A DNA stretch of 38,796 bases from Nitrospirota bacterium (lineage in GTDB: Bacteria; Nitrospirota; Thermodesulfovibrionia; UBA6902), in the NCBI GenBank assembly GCA_016234115.1, contig JACRHD010000064.1:1-38796 (forward strand). The letters run 5' to 3'. Under the pieces are notes generated by a model. The model was not told the DNA's origin, searched no databases, and saw nothing but the letters and a program-made list of their open reading frames with translations. The stretch's first letter is position 1. Every line of letters begins with the position of its first letter. Positions 7,718 to 17,046 of the stretch are shown here, piece by piece. The translations under genes were made by a program, and so were the position numbers.

Positions 7718-9130
7718 CTACTTCCTGCCGAAATCGTCGTTGTAACGCACAATGTCGTCTTCTTCCAGATAACCGCCGATCTGCACCTCGATTAAATGAA
7801 GCGGTATCTTGCCGGGGTTTTCAAGGCGGTGGGGCGTGGTCTTGGCGACGTATGTAGACTGGTTTTCTTCAAGGTAAATGGTCCGGTCTCCGTTTACGAT
7901 CTTTGCCGTGCCTTGCACCACGATCCAGTGTTCGCTCCGGTGATGATGCATCTGCAGGGACAGTTTCGCGCCGGGATATACGACGATGCGTTTTATCTTT
8001 GTGTTCTTGTTCTCTTCGAGGATAGTGTAAGTCCCCCAGGGACGGTATACGGTCGTATGCGACTTGCACTCCTTGCGGCCCTGTTTTTTGAGCTCCTGGA
8101 CAATGGACTTGACGTTCTTGCTCTTTTCAAGGTCCGCCACAAAAACGGTATCAGGTGTTTCCACAACTACAATATTCTCGATGTCGCTTGTAACTATCAG
8201 CCTGTTGTCGCCCCTTATGAAACAGTTTTTAGTATTCCTGGGGATAACGTCGCCTTCCACTACATTATTCGCGGCGTCTTTCGGTAAAAAATCGTAAAGC
8301 GATTTCCATGACCCGATGTCGCTCCAGCCGAAATCGGAAGGCAATACGACCCCTCTTGCGGTCTTTTCCATGATCGCGTAATCGATCGATATGTCCGGCA
8401 GAGACTGATATTTGTCTAATGAAATAGAGGCCCCGTTGGACGCCATCTGCCGCATGCTCTTAAGGAGGGCGGGCTCAAACGTCCTGAATTCCTTCAGCAG
8501 CACCGAGGCCTTGAAGGCGAACATGCCGCTGTTCCAGAAAAAGTTGCCGGCAGCCACATAGCGCCGCGCGATTTTTTCATCAGGTTTTTCTACAAACCTT
8601 CTGATGGCAAAGGCCCCGTGTTTTAAACGTTTGGCGCCTTCTATATATCCATAGCCGGTCTCGGGATAATCCGGTTTGATCCCGAAGGTCACGATATAAT
8701 TCATGTTTGCAAGAGAAACAGCCGCCTTGAGCATTTTCTGGAACCCGTCCGTATTCCTGATGACGTGATCAGACGGGAATATCAATATCACCGCGTCTTT
8801 TTCCGTTTTAAGGATATTGAGTATGGCCAGGAGGATTGCAGGCGCGGTGTTCCGTCCGCAAGGCTCAGTAATGACCTTGTCCCTGGCCGGAATGCCTATC
8901 TCTTCAAGATGCCGCGAGATTTCAAAGAAATGCTCATCGCCGCATATGACCCTGATTCTTGACGCTTCGAGGACCGGGCACAACCGTTTAATCGTGTCCT
9001 GGATAAGGGAATCCGTTCCAACGAGACTGACTAACTGCTTGGGATAGAGCTCCCTTGAAATCGGCCACAGCCTGGAGCCGCTTCCGCCCGCAAGCAGGAC
9101 CGGGAATACTTTTAATTGCTTGTTCGGCAT
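7718..9130 (-). CDS. manC: Mannose-1-phosphate guanylyltransferase / mannose-6-phosphate isomerase (470 aa)
   Basis: This bifunctional type II enzyme makes GDP-mannose for polysaccharide or lipopolysaccharide synthesis. The N-terminal nucleotidyltransferase domain begins with PVLLAGGSGSRLWP and PKQ (residues 10-32), the signature of the family. The C-terminal cupin, about residues 350-460, carries the isomerase-type metal-binding region (LQMHHHRSEHWIVVQG). The length is standard. It is not obviously operonic with its neighbours; an unknown small gene lies 115 bases upstream on the same strand. Confidence 0.94.
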   Translation of the reverse strand: MPNKQLKVFPVLLAGGSGSRLWPISRELYPKQLVSLVGTDSLIQDTIKRLCPVLEASRIRVICGDEHFFEISRHLEEIGIPARDKVITEPCGRNTAPAILLAILNILKTEKDAVILIFPSDHVIRNTDGFQKMLKAAVSLANMNYIVTFGIKPDYPETGYGYIEGAKRLKHGAFAIRRFVEKPDEKIARRYVAAGNFFWNSGMFAFKASVLLKEFRTFEPALLKSMRQMASNGASISLDKYQSLPDISIDYAIMEKTARGVVLPSDFGWSDIGSWKSLYDFLPKDAANNVVEGDVIPRNTKNCFIRGDNRLIVTSDIENIVVVETPDTVFVADLEKSKNVKSIVQELKKQGRKECKSHTTVYRPWGTYTILEENKNTKIKRIVVYPGAKLSLQMHHHRSEHWIVVQGTAKIVNGDRTIYLEENQSTYVAKTTPHRLENPGKIPLHLIEVQIGGYLEEDDIVRYNDDFGRK

Positions 9131-9245
9131 AATTTATTTCTGTCCCCGCGTATACTGCCCGAACGCAAGGCAGATAAGAGGTTGACAGGTCTTAAAAGAT
9201 TATATTAGGTTGACGGCAGGAAGGTCAATAAAGCGTATCAGGGAA

Positions 9246-9530
9246 TCAGCTTTCGACCTTGTTCCAGCAGTCGGAGCTCTCTATAAACGAGGTTATTATG
9301 CCTGCCAATTTTCTTTCGGATTCCGGGTCCCCTGTCTTCACGTCCAAGAGCAGTTTCTTGGGGATCTCCACTATGCACATGGTGTCTTTCTTAAGGAATT
9401 GAAATTTGTAGATAAACCTGTCGAGTATATAAAAAACCCGGAATACGATTATCGTATTGTCGATCTCCCTGATCATTGTTTCAATTATCTCATACGCAGG
9501 AACTCTGTCTTCCTGGACTCGTGGATCCAT
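9246..9530 (-). CDS. Uncharacterised small protein (94 aa)
   Basis: I do not recognise this protein. It is soluble, mixed alpha/beta by eye, with a central hydrophobic strand pair (NTIIVFRVFYILDRF, FIYKFQFLKK) and a single Cys near each of the middle and the end. An AGAGGA ribosome binding site lies before the ATG, and the frame is maintained over the full length, which supports a real gene. It precedes manC on the same strand. No function is proposed. Confidence 0.5.
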   Translation of the reverse strand: MDPRVQEDRVPAYEIIETMIREIDNTIIVFRVFYILDRFIYKFQFLKKDTMCIVEIPKKLLLDVKTGDPESERKLAGIITSFIESSDCWNKVES

Positions 9531-9645
9531 GTGTCCGTCCTCTTTATAAATTAGGTGTTATGTTTTTAAAGATGTAATTCTACTTATATTCATGCCTTTT
9601 GTCACGAAAAAAATAAGGGTATTCAATTTTTTAATTTTCAAACCT

Positions 9646-9735
9646 CGAACAAGCCGTTCAAACCGTTCAAGCGGTTCAAGCGGTTCAAGCTGTTCAAGCC
9701 GTTCAAGCGGTTCAAGCGGTTCAAGCGGTTCAAGC
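9646..9735. repeat. Tandem 9-bp repeat B, ten units of (N)GTTCAAGC
   Basis: Ten consecutive 9-mers of the form NGTTCAAGC occur in perfect register, with variation mostly in the first base (C, G or T). Shorter arrays of the same unit lie at 28792-28818 (opposite orientation) and 32979-33014. Read on the minus strand the array encodes Leu-Asn-Arg/Gly triplets, but it overlaps no supported gene. It lies just upstream of the chemosensory operon. Confidence 0.9.
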
Positions 9736-9838
9736 AGGCCTCGTGTCCGTCAAGGCATGTGATATACTTATTCTTAATAATTGGTCGCAAGGTGGTGTAA
9801 CCTGGTCGCACGCCGGACAATACCGGTTGATCGTGAAA

Positions 9839-10294
9839 ATGGACTTATTCATCTTTAAACTTGAAGAGCAGCTTTATGCCCTGCGCCTGGCCTCTGTTGA
9901 AAGGGTGTTTCGCATCGTCGAAATCACTGCGCTGCCGAAGGCGCCGGACGTCGTCTTCGGCGTGATAAATGTGCATGGCCGCATTGTCCCTGTAATGAAT
10001 GTCCGCAAGAGGTTCGGCCTGCCGGAGCGGGGGCCCTCCCTGAGCGACCAGTTGGTCCTGGCCAGGACTTCGCGGCGTTCCGTCGCGCTCGTAGCCGAGG
10101 GAGTTCAAGGCATAATTGAGAAGAACGAAACCGACATCATCGGACGGGAGGAGATAATTCCGGGCATAGAGCATGTCGAAGGGGTGGTGAAGCTTGAAGG
10201 CGGCATGGTCTTCATACACGACCTGGACCGCTTTCTTTCGGTCGAAGAGGAAGATACTCTCGACAGGGCCATGGAGGGCATAAGGAAGCAATGA
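9839..10294 (+). CDS. cheW: CheW-like coupling protein 1 (WspB-like, about 151 aa)
   Basis: CheW adaptors link chemoreceptors to CheA. The domain covers almost the whole protein: the N-terminal strand MDLFIFKLEEQLYAL, then VFGVINVHGRIVPVMNVRKRF, and a final IEHVEGVVKLEGGMVFIHDLDRF. I chose ATG 9839 because CheW domains begin there; GTG 9833 is also possible, and the longer frame back to 9743 would read out of repeat DNA. No good ribosome binding site is visible. Its last codon overlaps the cheR start (ATGA). As first gene of the operon it matches WspB of the Wsp layout. Confidence 0.88.
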   Translation: MDLFIFKLEEQLYALRLASVERVFRIVEITALPKAPDVVFGVINVHGRIVPVMNVRKRFGLPERGPSLSDQLVLARTSRRSVALVAEGVQGIIEKNETDIIGREEIIPGIEHVEGVVKLEGGMVFIHDLDRFLSVEEEDTLDRAMEGIRKQ

Positions 10295-11775
10295 TGGCTG
10301 CTCAGGTATCATTGGAACTTCTGGACCGCTTCAGCAATTATGTCTCCTCGCGCATGGGCCTCCATTTTCCCAAAGAGCGTCTGAACGACCTTGAAAGGGG
10401 AACGCGAAAGGCATGCCGTGAGTTAGGGCACGAGGACGTGGAAGAGTGCATCCGCTGGCTCATGCTGTCGCCGGTCAAAAAGTCCCACATCGAGATTTTG
10501 GCGAGCCACCTCACAGTCGGCGAGACCTATTTTTTCCGGGACAGGAAGAGCTTCGACATCCTCGAAGGGGATATCCTTTCGGGGCTCATCCGAAAGAGAG
10601 CGGCCTCCGGCAGGTATCTCAGGATATGGTCCGCGGGCTGCGCCTCGGGTGAAGAGCCTTATTCCATCGCGATCCTGCTCAGCAGGCTGATACCCGATTT
10701 CGCCGACTGGAACATAACCATCCTCGGCACCGACGTCAACCTCTCTTTTCTCAGTAAAGCTTCAAAGGGAGTATACAGCGAGTGGTCCTTTCGTGAAGTC
10801 CCCTCCTGGATTAAAGACCGTTATTTCCGGAAGACCAGGGAGGGACTTTTCGAGATACTTCCCGAAATAAGAAAGCATGTGACGTTCTCTTATCTCAATC
10901 TTGCCGAAGACGCCTATCCTTCACTCACAAACAATACCAACGCCATGGATATAATTTTTTGCCGCAACGTCCTCATGTATTTTTCACGCGACCACCAGAC
11001 CGCAGTCGGGCGTAAGCTCTACCGCTGCCTTGTGGACGGAGGCTGGCTCATCGTGAGCATGGCCGAGATATCATCTGAGCTGTTTTCGCCGTTTGTTCAG
11101 GTGGACTATCAGGGGAGCACCCTCTACAGGAAAGACGTCAAAAGGGCTTTTGAATGTACTATTGCTGAAATGACGGCGCCCTGTGTAACGGTTATAGAGG
11201 AGCCTGTGGCGGAAACTCCGGAGCCCGAGACAGTCGTCCGGCAGGAAGCCCCGCGACCGGTTGAGAAAACCGCTCCACCCTGCGGGCCTTATGACGAGGC
11301 ATTGGCCCTTTACAAAGGATGCTGCTATAAAGAGGCTGAGGACAAGCTCGCTCCGCTTCTAAGCGACGAAAACGAAAGTGTCCGGGCGATGGCGCTCCTG
11401 ACCCATGTCTATGCCGATCAGGGGAGGCTCGATGACGCCCTCGATCTCTGCCGGAAGGCGGTCTCCCGTGACAAGCTGAATCCTCGCCTCTATTATCTCA
11501 TGGCAATCATCCAGCATGAGAAGGGGCTTGCGGAAGAATCCAGGACATCGTTGAAGCGCGCACTGTATCTCGACCAGAATTTCGCATTGGCGCATTTCTC
11601 ATTAGGCAATCTCGCCAGGACGCAGGGAAAAATCAGGGAATCCGAAAAACACTTCGGCAACGCCCTGTCGATCCTGAAGACCTGCCGCGAGGACGAGATC
11701 GTCCCTGAATCCGAGGGGATCACAGCCGGGAGGCTGTCGGAGATAATCAGGATGAATATGAAAAAGACGAGGTAA
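10291..11775 (+). CDS. cheR: CheR methyltransferase with C-terminal TPR (WspC-like, 494 aa)
   Basis: This enzyme methylates receptor glutamates using S-adenosylmethionine. Residues 1-90 form the CheR N-terminal helical domain. The SAM-binding site is around RIWSAGCASGEEPYS (about 110-125), and IIFCRNVLMYF (about 223-233) is the conserved catalytic-domain strand. A Pro/Glu-rich linker near 285-330 leads to tetratricopeptide repeats (about 335-480). CheR-TPR fusions are typical of WspC and FrzF in alternative chemosensory systems rather than flagellar CheR. It is translationally coupled to the preceding cheW. Confidence 0.93.
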   Translation: MMAAQVSLELLDRFSNYVSSRMGLHFPKERLNDLERGTRKACRELGHEDVEECIRWLMLSPVKKSHIEILASHLTVGETYFFRDRKSFDILEGDILSGLIRKRAASGRYLRIWSAGCASGEEPYSIAILLSRLIPDFADWNITILGTDVNLSFLSKASKGVYSEWSFREVPSWIKDRYFRKTREGLFEILPEIRKHVTFSYLNLAEDAYPSLTNNTNAMDIIFCRNVLMYFSRDHQTAVGRKLYRCLVDGGWLIVSMAEISSELFSPFVQVDYQGSTLYRKDVKRAFECTIAEMTAPCVTVIEEPVAETPEPETVVRQEAPRPVEKTAPPCGPYDEALALYKGCCYKEAEDKLAPLLSDENESVRAMALLTHVYADQGRLDDALDLCRKAVSRDKLNPRLYYLMAIIQHEKGLAEESRTSLKRALYLDQNFALAHFSLGNLARTQGKIRESEKHFGNALSILKTCREDEIVPESEGITAGRLSEIIRMNMKKTR

Positions 11776-11825
11776 CAATGTTATTAATTTTCAAACATCT
11801 TAAACGCCGGTTGACATCTTTAAAA

Positions 11826-11994
11826 GCGCAAAGGGGAGCCTGCTACAGAATTTCTATAATCGACAAACACCATTTTACATTTTTACTTCTGCGCAAATCT
11901 TGTCTTTTTCCTGTTCTTAACTCATTACTCTTAACTCTTGACTCTTTTTTAAAGGTGTCGTATAGAAATTCCTCCGCAGCCTCCCCTTTGCGCC
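11826..11994. repeat. MITE-like palindromic repeat D between cheR and cheW2
   Basis: The left arm begins GCGCAAAGGGGAGCC and includes AGAATTTCTATA and GACAAACACC. The right arm is its imperfect complement: GGTGTCGTATAGAAATT, then GCCTCCCCTTTGCGC. A GAGTTAAGAGT-type segment (repeat C words) sits in the middle. The right-arm sequence recurs at 20325-20366. The 298-base gap holds this element and no gene; an open frame spanning it reads repeat sequence only. Confidence 0.8.
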
Positions 11995-12073
11995 CTGATT
12001 ATGTCTTTTCTAACCTTATGAACCTTCGAACTTTTAAACCTTTGAACTCTTTCTCATTTGAACGGAGTTTCAC

Positions 12074-12688
12074 ATGAATGAAACCGGCGCAAAGAAACCG
12101 GCAGTCGACTGGGCTGAAGTGCGAAAGCGCGTGGAAGTCACGCGGTTGAAAATCGAACAGGGATGGGCCCCCGGCCTGGAAGAAAGGAAGAAAATCCTCC
12201 GGCAGCGCGCTGCTGCTCTTGCGAAGGAGCCGGAGCGGATTATTGAAGAAGAGAAGATTGAAGTTATCGAGTTTTTCTTAACTCATGAGAGATATGGAAT
12301 AGAGTCTTCGTACGTGCGCGAGGTATATCCGCTGAAGGACCTGACGCCGGTGCCTTGCACCCCGCCGTTTGTCCTCGGCATTATAAATGTGCGTGGCAGG
12401 ATTCTGTCGGTAACAGACCTCAAAAAATTCTTCAATCTCCCTGAGAAGGGCCTGGGCGACCTCAACAAGGTCCTTATCCTATCGTCGGATGATATGGAAT
12501 TCGGTATTCTCGCTGATTCGATTGCAGGAGTAAGAACGGTACCAGTGGCAGGATTGCAGAAGAGCTTGCCGACCCTCACCGGCGTCGGCGAGGAATACCT
12601 GAAAGGGGTCGCCGGTGACGGCCTGATAGTTTTGGATGCCGGACGAATTCTTTCCGACAAGGCCATTATAGTCAATGAAGAAGTTTAA
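12074..12688 (+). CDS. cheW: CheW-like coupling protein 2 with N-terminal extension (WspD-like, 204 aa)
   Basis: Residues 60-200 form a CheW domain (IEVIEFFLTHERYGI, FVLGIINVRGRILSVTDLKKFF). A charged N-terminal extension of about 55 residues (including LEERKKILRQRAAALAKEP) distinguishes it from the first CheW. Such extensions are usual in WspD-type adaptors. The start has CGGAGT upstream. Two distinct CheW proteins in one operon fit a Wsp-like assembly, where each may contact a different receptor or CheA face. Confidence 0.92.
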   Translation: MNETGAKKPAVDWAEVRKRVEVTRLKIEQGWAPGLEERKKILRQRAAALAKEPERIIEEEKIEVIEFFLTHERYGIESSYVREVYPLKDLTPVPCTPPFVLGIINVRGRILSVTDLKKFFNLPEKGLGDLNKVLILSSDDMEFGILADSIAGVRTVPVAGLQKSLPTLTGVGEEYLKGVAGDGLIVLDAGRILSDKAIIVNEEV

Positions 12689-12727
12689 TTATAAATTAAA
12701 ATAATATAAAACCAGGGAGGATAATTC

Positions 12728-14578
12728 ATGCTGCAGAATATGAGTATCAGGGCGCGCTTATTATTAGGATTTGGAATAGTCATTCTGTTTTTAATTATCG
12801 TCGGTGTTGTGGCCGTACTTAACGTCAGAAGCGCTCAGACTGTAACCGTTGATCTTTACACTCACCCTTTTACAGTGACTAATTCACTGAAGAACGCTCA
12901 TACCCACATCATTAAAATGCACCGGGGCATGAAGGATGTGGTGCTGTCGGCAAATCCTGAAGAGCTCAATACAACAATTGCCGCGGTGGACGATAGCGGG
13001 AAGGAGGTTTACAGCAATCTGAAAATCGTCAGGGAACGTTATTTGGGTCCCAAGGAAGATGTCGATGAAGTGGTCAGGGAGCTCGAAGCATGGCAACCTA
13101 TACAGAGGGAAGTCATAAACCTTATGAAGACGAACCAGAAGGACAGGGCGCTTTCCGTACACAAAGGAGAAGCTTCCAACAACGTCTCACGGATTGAGAG
13201 AAAAATGGACGCCGTCATAGAGTTTGCCATGAACAAGGCGGAATCATTTTATGAGGACTCGATGGAGATCGAGGAACAGACCATTCGCTTGCTTATTGTG
13301 CTTTTTATAGCGGCTGTCCTGATCGCGGTGACCGTGGCCATGCTGATCACCCGGAGCATTACCACTCCCCTGAATAAAGCGGTCGAAGTTGCCGAGAAAC
13401 TGGCGTTAGGCGATATGTCGGCTGAAATTGATGCGGTCTCAAAGGATGAGACCGGGGTATTATTGAGGTCGATGGACAGGATGGTCGGGTCCCTCAAGGA
13501 GATGGCTTCAGCGGCGGACAAGATATCGAAGGGAGAGATGATAGTGAATGTCAGGCCCAGGTCTGAAAAGGATATCCTTGGAAAATCCATGCAAGACATG
13601 GTCGGGTATCTAAAAGGCATTGCGGCCATTGCGGAACGGATTGCCGGACGCGACCTGAATGTAAGGTTTAAGCCCCTCTCGGAGAAGGACCTTTTAGGGA
13701 ACGCCTTCACCGGGATGATTGATAATCTCCGCGGGATGACAAAGGACCTTCAGGAGTCCGTCAATGTCCTCGCAACCTCTGCGAGTGAGATCCTTTCTTC
13801 CACTACCGAGGTCGCCTCGAGTGTTACGGAGACTGCCACGTCGGTTAGCGAGACGACTACTACGGTGGAAGAGGTAAAACAGACGGCCCAGGTTTCGAGC
13901 CAGAAGGCGCAGCATGTCTCGGACGCGGCCCAGAAGGCCGTGCAGATTTCCCATTCGGGCGGGAAGGCTGTGGACGACACGGTGGAGAAGATGGACCGCA
14001 TCAGGCAGCAGATGGAGTCCGTGGCTGAAAGCATAGTACGGCTGAGCGAGCAGAGCCAGGCTATAGGAGAGATCATCGCTACTGTGAACGACCTTGCGGA
14101 GCAGTCCAACCTTTTGGCTGTAAACGCCTCGATAGAGGCCTCGAAGGCAGGCGAGCACGGGAAGGGGTTTGTTGTTGTGGCCCAGGAGATGCGCAGTCTT
14201 GCCGAACAGTCCAAGCAGGCAACCGCCCAAGTCAGGTTGATCCTTAACGAAATACAGAAGGCGACAAGCGCCGCGGTATTGGCAACCGAACAGGGCAGCA
14301 AGACCGTGGAGGAGGGAATGAAGCAGTCGGAGCTGGCAGGCGATGCTATCAAGGCCCTTGCGGCGAGCATCACGGAGGCCGCCCAGGCGGCGACTCAAAT
14401 CACTGCTTCGAGCCAGCAGCAGCTTGTGGGGATGGAACAGGTCATCTCCGCGATGAACAGCATAAGACTGGCGACTGAACAAAACGTTGCCGGCACAAAG
14501 CAGACCGAGGGCGCTGCCCACAACCTCCATGAGCTGGGACAGAAACTGAAGAAACTGGTGGAGCAGTATAAGACATGA
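12728..14578 (+). CDS. Methyl-accepting chemotaxis protein with tandem HAMP domains (WspA-like, 616 aa)
   Basis: This is the membrane receptor of the system. Transmembrane helix 1 is about residues 10-32 and helix 2 about 186-208, with a periplasmic helical region between them, probably a four-helix bundle. After helix 2 there is a HAMP domain and two further HAMP-like repeats, each with a V/I-x-P/D…EKD-or-KDE…G/LLxxxxxxM pattern (about 209-340). The cytoplasmic coiled-coil signalling domain follows, with tip NDLAEQSNLLAVNASIEASK and GKGFVVVAQEMRSLAEQS. No C-terminal CheR-tethering pentapeptide is visible. It sits between cheW2 and cheA, unlike Wsp, where the receptor gene comes first. Confidence 0.94.
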   Translation: MLQNMSIRARLLLGFGIVILFLIIVGVVAVLNVRSAQTVTVDLYTHPFTVTNSLKNAHTHIIKMHRGMKDVVLSANPEELNTTIAAVDDSGKEVYSNLKIVRERYLGPKEDVDEVVRELEAWQPIQREVINLMKTNQKDRALSVHKGEASNNVSRIERKMDAVIEFAMNKAESFYEDSMEIEEQTIRLLIVLFIAAVLIAVTVAMLITRSITTPLNKAVEVAEKLALGDMSAEIDAVSKDETGVLLRSMDRMVGSLKEMASAADKISKGEMIVNVRPRSEKDILGKSMQDMVGYLKGIAAIAERIAGRDLNVRFKPLSEKDLLGNAFTGMIDNLRGMTKDLQESVNVLATSASEILSSTTEVASSVTETATSVSETTTTVEEVKQTAQVSSQKAQHVSDAAQKAVQISHSGGKAVDDTVEKMDRIRQQMESVAESIVRLSEQSQAIGEIIATVNDLAEQSNLLAVNASIEASKAGEHGKGFVVVAQEMRSLAEQSKQATAQVRLILNEIQKATSAAVLATEQGSKTVEEGMKQSELAGDAIKALAASITEAAQAATQITASSQQQLVGMEQVISAMNSIRLATEQNVAGTKQTEGAAHNLHELGQKLKKLVEQYKT

Positions 14579-14608
14579 AAATGGGAATTATGCAGAGAAG
14601 ACAAGCCT

Positions 14609-14740
14609 TGTCATTCCCGCGTTCCTTTAGCGGGAATCCAGCCCTTCGACAAGCTCAGGGTGACAAGCTTGTCATGGTGAGCCTGTCGAACCATGTACTT
14701 ATCGAACCTGGATGCCCGATTAAAAACTTCGGGCATGACG
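14609..14740. repeat. Nested palindromic repeat E between mcp and cheA
   Basis: Outer arms TCATTCCCGCGTTCC…GCGGGAATCCAG and CTGGATGCCCGAT…TCGGGCATGACG pair with each other. Inside is a second palindrome of TTCGACAAGCTCAGGG and CCTGTCGAA around ACAAGCTTGT. The outer family recurs at 36918-37091. It fills the gap between two operon genes, which it does not appear to disrupt. Confidence 0.85.
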
Positions 14741-14772
14741 CTTTTACTAATATATAAATGAATGAGATATAA

Positions 14773-17046
14773 ATGCCAGGTAAAGACGAAGCATTTCTGA
14801 AAAGACTTTTGGCGACGTTCAGGGTCGAGGCTGCTGAGCATATTGCGGCGATATCTTCAGGTCTGATCGAGATCGAGAAATCTTCTTCCCCCGAACAACA
14901 TGCGGAAGTCATCGAGAGGCTCTTCCGCGAGGCGCACAGCATGAAGGGAGCGGCGAGGACGGTGAATCTTGTTGCCATCGAGTCGCTGTGCCAGTCGCTC
15001 GAAAGCGTCCTGTCAGCGTTAAAACGGAAAGAGATAGCCCCGGCGCGGGAACTTCTCGATCTCCTTCACAGATCCGTCAATGTGATAGAAGGGCTTCTTT
15101 CCAATGTAGGAAAAGAGGACGCACCATCAGGAATGGAGATGATCAGGGACTTCGTTCGGGAGCTTGATGAGGCGGTAAAAACATCTCCCCGGCAAGAGGC
15201 CAAGGAGTCAGGCGAGAGAGTTGCGGAGCAACAGCCTGAAGCGCGGACGCCTGCTGTTTCTCCTGTGACGGCGGAGACGATGAGGGTGTCGAAACAGCGG
15301 CTCGACTCCATCCTGCTGCGGACAGAGGAGCTCCTGACAGCAAAGCAGGCGGCAGGCCAGAGGGCCTCTGAGCTGCGCGAAATCAGGGAGGTCATCTCAT
15401 CTATCAGGAAGGGCTGGACAAAGAATCTGCTCGATATGCGGGCGATCGAAAGAGCGTCAAAGAAGAGAACTGCTGTTTCATCCGCCACTGATCTTCGTTT
15501 AAATAAGCTCCTAAGTTTTCTCGAATCCGGAAGTAATGATATATCAGTATTATATGATGCCGTCATCCGGTCCGGAAAGGCCGCTGAGAGCGACAACCGG
15601 TCCATCGCCGCGATGGTGGATGGTCTTTTGGATGAGGTGAAGACCGCTTCACTGCTTCCCTTCTCATACCTGCTTGAGATCATGCCCAAGATCATCAGGG
15701 ACCTGTCGCGTGACAGGGGAAAGGAAGCGGAGCTTACGATCAAAGGGGGAGAAATAGAGATTGACAGGCGCGTCCTCGACGAGATCAGGGGGCCTCTTAT
15801 CCATCTTGTTCGAAACAGCATAGACCACGGAATAGAGAAACCGGAAGAGAGGGCGGCTAAAAAGAAGCCCCTGGCCGGGGCCGTGAAGATCGACGTCACA
15901 CTTAAAGAAGGGAAGTCGGTCGAGGTCCTCGTTTCTGATGACGGGGCCGGTATCGATACAGCGCTTATCCGGAACGCAGCTGTGAAGGCCGGGCTGCTTT
16001 CGAAGAAGGAGGCAGACACAATGGACGACCGGAAGCTGTTGCCTTTGATATTCCGCTCGGGGCTGACGACCAGCCCTATTATCACCGATATCTCGGGACG
16101 GGGTCTCGGGCTTGCGATCGTGCAGGAAAGGGTTGAGAAGCTCGGCGGCGATATATCCTGCGAGACGGCTGAGGGAAAGGGGACTATGTTTCGCATACTC
16201 TTGCCCCTCACTCTTGCCACTTTCCGGGGTGTGCATGTGCGCGTTGACGACAGACATTGTATAATTCCGTTAACAGGTCTTGACCGCACTGTGCGCGTGC
16301 GAAGGGACCAGATAAATACAGTGGAAAACAGAGAGACCATATCCGTTGAGGGCCGGGCAGTGCCGCTCGTTTCCCTCGGTACAGTCCTTGAGCTTCCACG
16401 CAAGAAAAAGGCCGGTCCGGGACCTGTTTATATGCAGGCGGCGGTATTGGGCTCAGGGGAACAAAGGATCGCCTTCCGCGTGGACGATATCGTGAGTGAG
16501 CAGGAGGTGCTGGTAAAAGACCTCGGCAGCCAGCTTGTTCGGGTCAGGAATGTCAGCGGGGCGACTGTCCTCGGCACGGGACGGGTAGTGCCTGTGCTGA
16601 ACGTGTCCGATCTGCTGAAGTCCGCAGTCAGGTTATCACCCGGCGCTGAGGCGCGCATTACCGCCGAAGAGGCCCCGGCTGAGAGAAAATCCGTCCTTGT
16701 TGTCGAGGATTCGATTACTGCGAGGACGTTGCTGAAAAACATCCTTGCCGCAGCCGGTTATGACGTTCAGACCGCCGTGGACGGCGTGGACGCCTTTACT
16801 GCGCTTAAGACGGGTAAGTTCGATATTGTTATCTCGGACATCGAAATGCCGAGGATGAATGGTCTGGACCTTACGGCGAAAATCCGCTCCGACGCACAGC
16901 TTGCCGAGGTGCCCGTAGTGCTTGTGACCGCCCTCGAATCGCGTGAAGACCGTGAAAGGGGCGTTGAAGTGGGAGCGAACGCCTATATCGTCAAGAGCAG
17001 TTTTGACCAGAGTAACCTGCTTGAGGTTATAAAGAGGCTGATATGA
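14773..17046 (+). CDS. cheA: Hybrid CheA histidine kinase with C-terminal receiver (WspE-like, 757 aa)
   Basis: Central kinase of the array. The N-terminal Hpt domain carries His55 in FREAHSMKGAAR, the phosphorylation site. No P2 docking domain is evident. A helical dimerisation region (about 170-300) precedes the ATPase (N box LVRNSIDHGIEKPEER; G boxes DDGAGID and SGRGLGLAIVQE). A CheW-like domain spans about 475-620. A receiver domain (about 635-755) has VVEDS and phosphoacceptor Asp in ISDIEMPRMNG. CheA-REC without P2 is typical of WspE. The start has only weak ribosome-binding potential. The stop overlaps cheB (ATGA). Confidence 0.94.
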   Translation: MPGKDEAFLKRLLATFRVEAAEHIAAISSGLIEIEKSSSPEQHAEVIERLFREAHSMKGAARTVNLVAIESLCQSLESVLSALKRKEIAPARELLDLLHRSVNVIEGLLSNVGKEDAPSGMEMIRDFVRELDEAVKTSPRQEAKESGERVAEQQPEARTPAVSPVTAETMRVSKQRLDSILLRTEELLTAKQAAGQRASELREIREVISSIRKGWTKNLLDMRAIERASKKRTAVSSATDLRLNKLLSFLESGSNDISVLYDAVIRSGKAAESDNRSIAAMVDGLLDEVKTASLLPFSYLLEIMPKIIRDLSRDRGKEAELTIKGGEIEIDRRVLDEIRGPLIHLVRNSIDHGIEKPEERAAKKKPLAGAVKIDVTLKEGKSVEVLVSDDGAGIDTALIRNAAVKAGLLSKKEADTMDDRKLLPLIFRSGLTTSPIITDISGRGLGLAIVQERVEKLGGDISCETAEGKGTMFRILLPLTLATFRGVHVRVDDRHCIIPLTGLDRTVRVRRDQINTVENRETISVEGRAVPLVSLGTVLELPRKKKAGPGPVYMQAAVLGSGEQRIAFRVDDIVSEQEVLVKDLGSQLVRVRNVSGATVLGTGRVVPVLNVSDLLKSAVRLSPGAEARITAEEAPAERKSVLVVEDSITARTLLKNILAAAGYDVQTAVDGVDAFTALKTGKFDIVISDIEMPRMNGLDLTAKIRSDAQLAEVPVVLVTALESREDRERGVEVGANAYIVKSSFDQSNLLEVIKRLI

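Noticed and set aside
9646-9735. Possible CRISPR array
   Set aside because: Units are 9 bases with no unique spacers; a simple tandem repeat.
9638-9820. Minus-strand frame with Leu-Asn-Arg/Gly repeats
   Set aside because: It is only the translation of the 9-bp tandem repeat; no start signal.
11778-12077. 99-residue open frame between cheR and cheW2
   Set aside because: It reads through the palindromic element D and has no recognisable protein features.
14575-14757. 60-residue frame between mcp and cheA
   Set aside because: It is the translation of palindromic repeat E.
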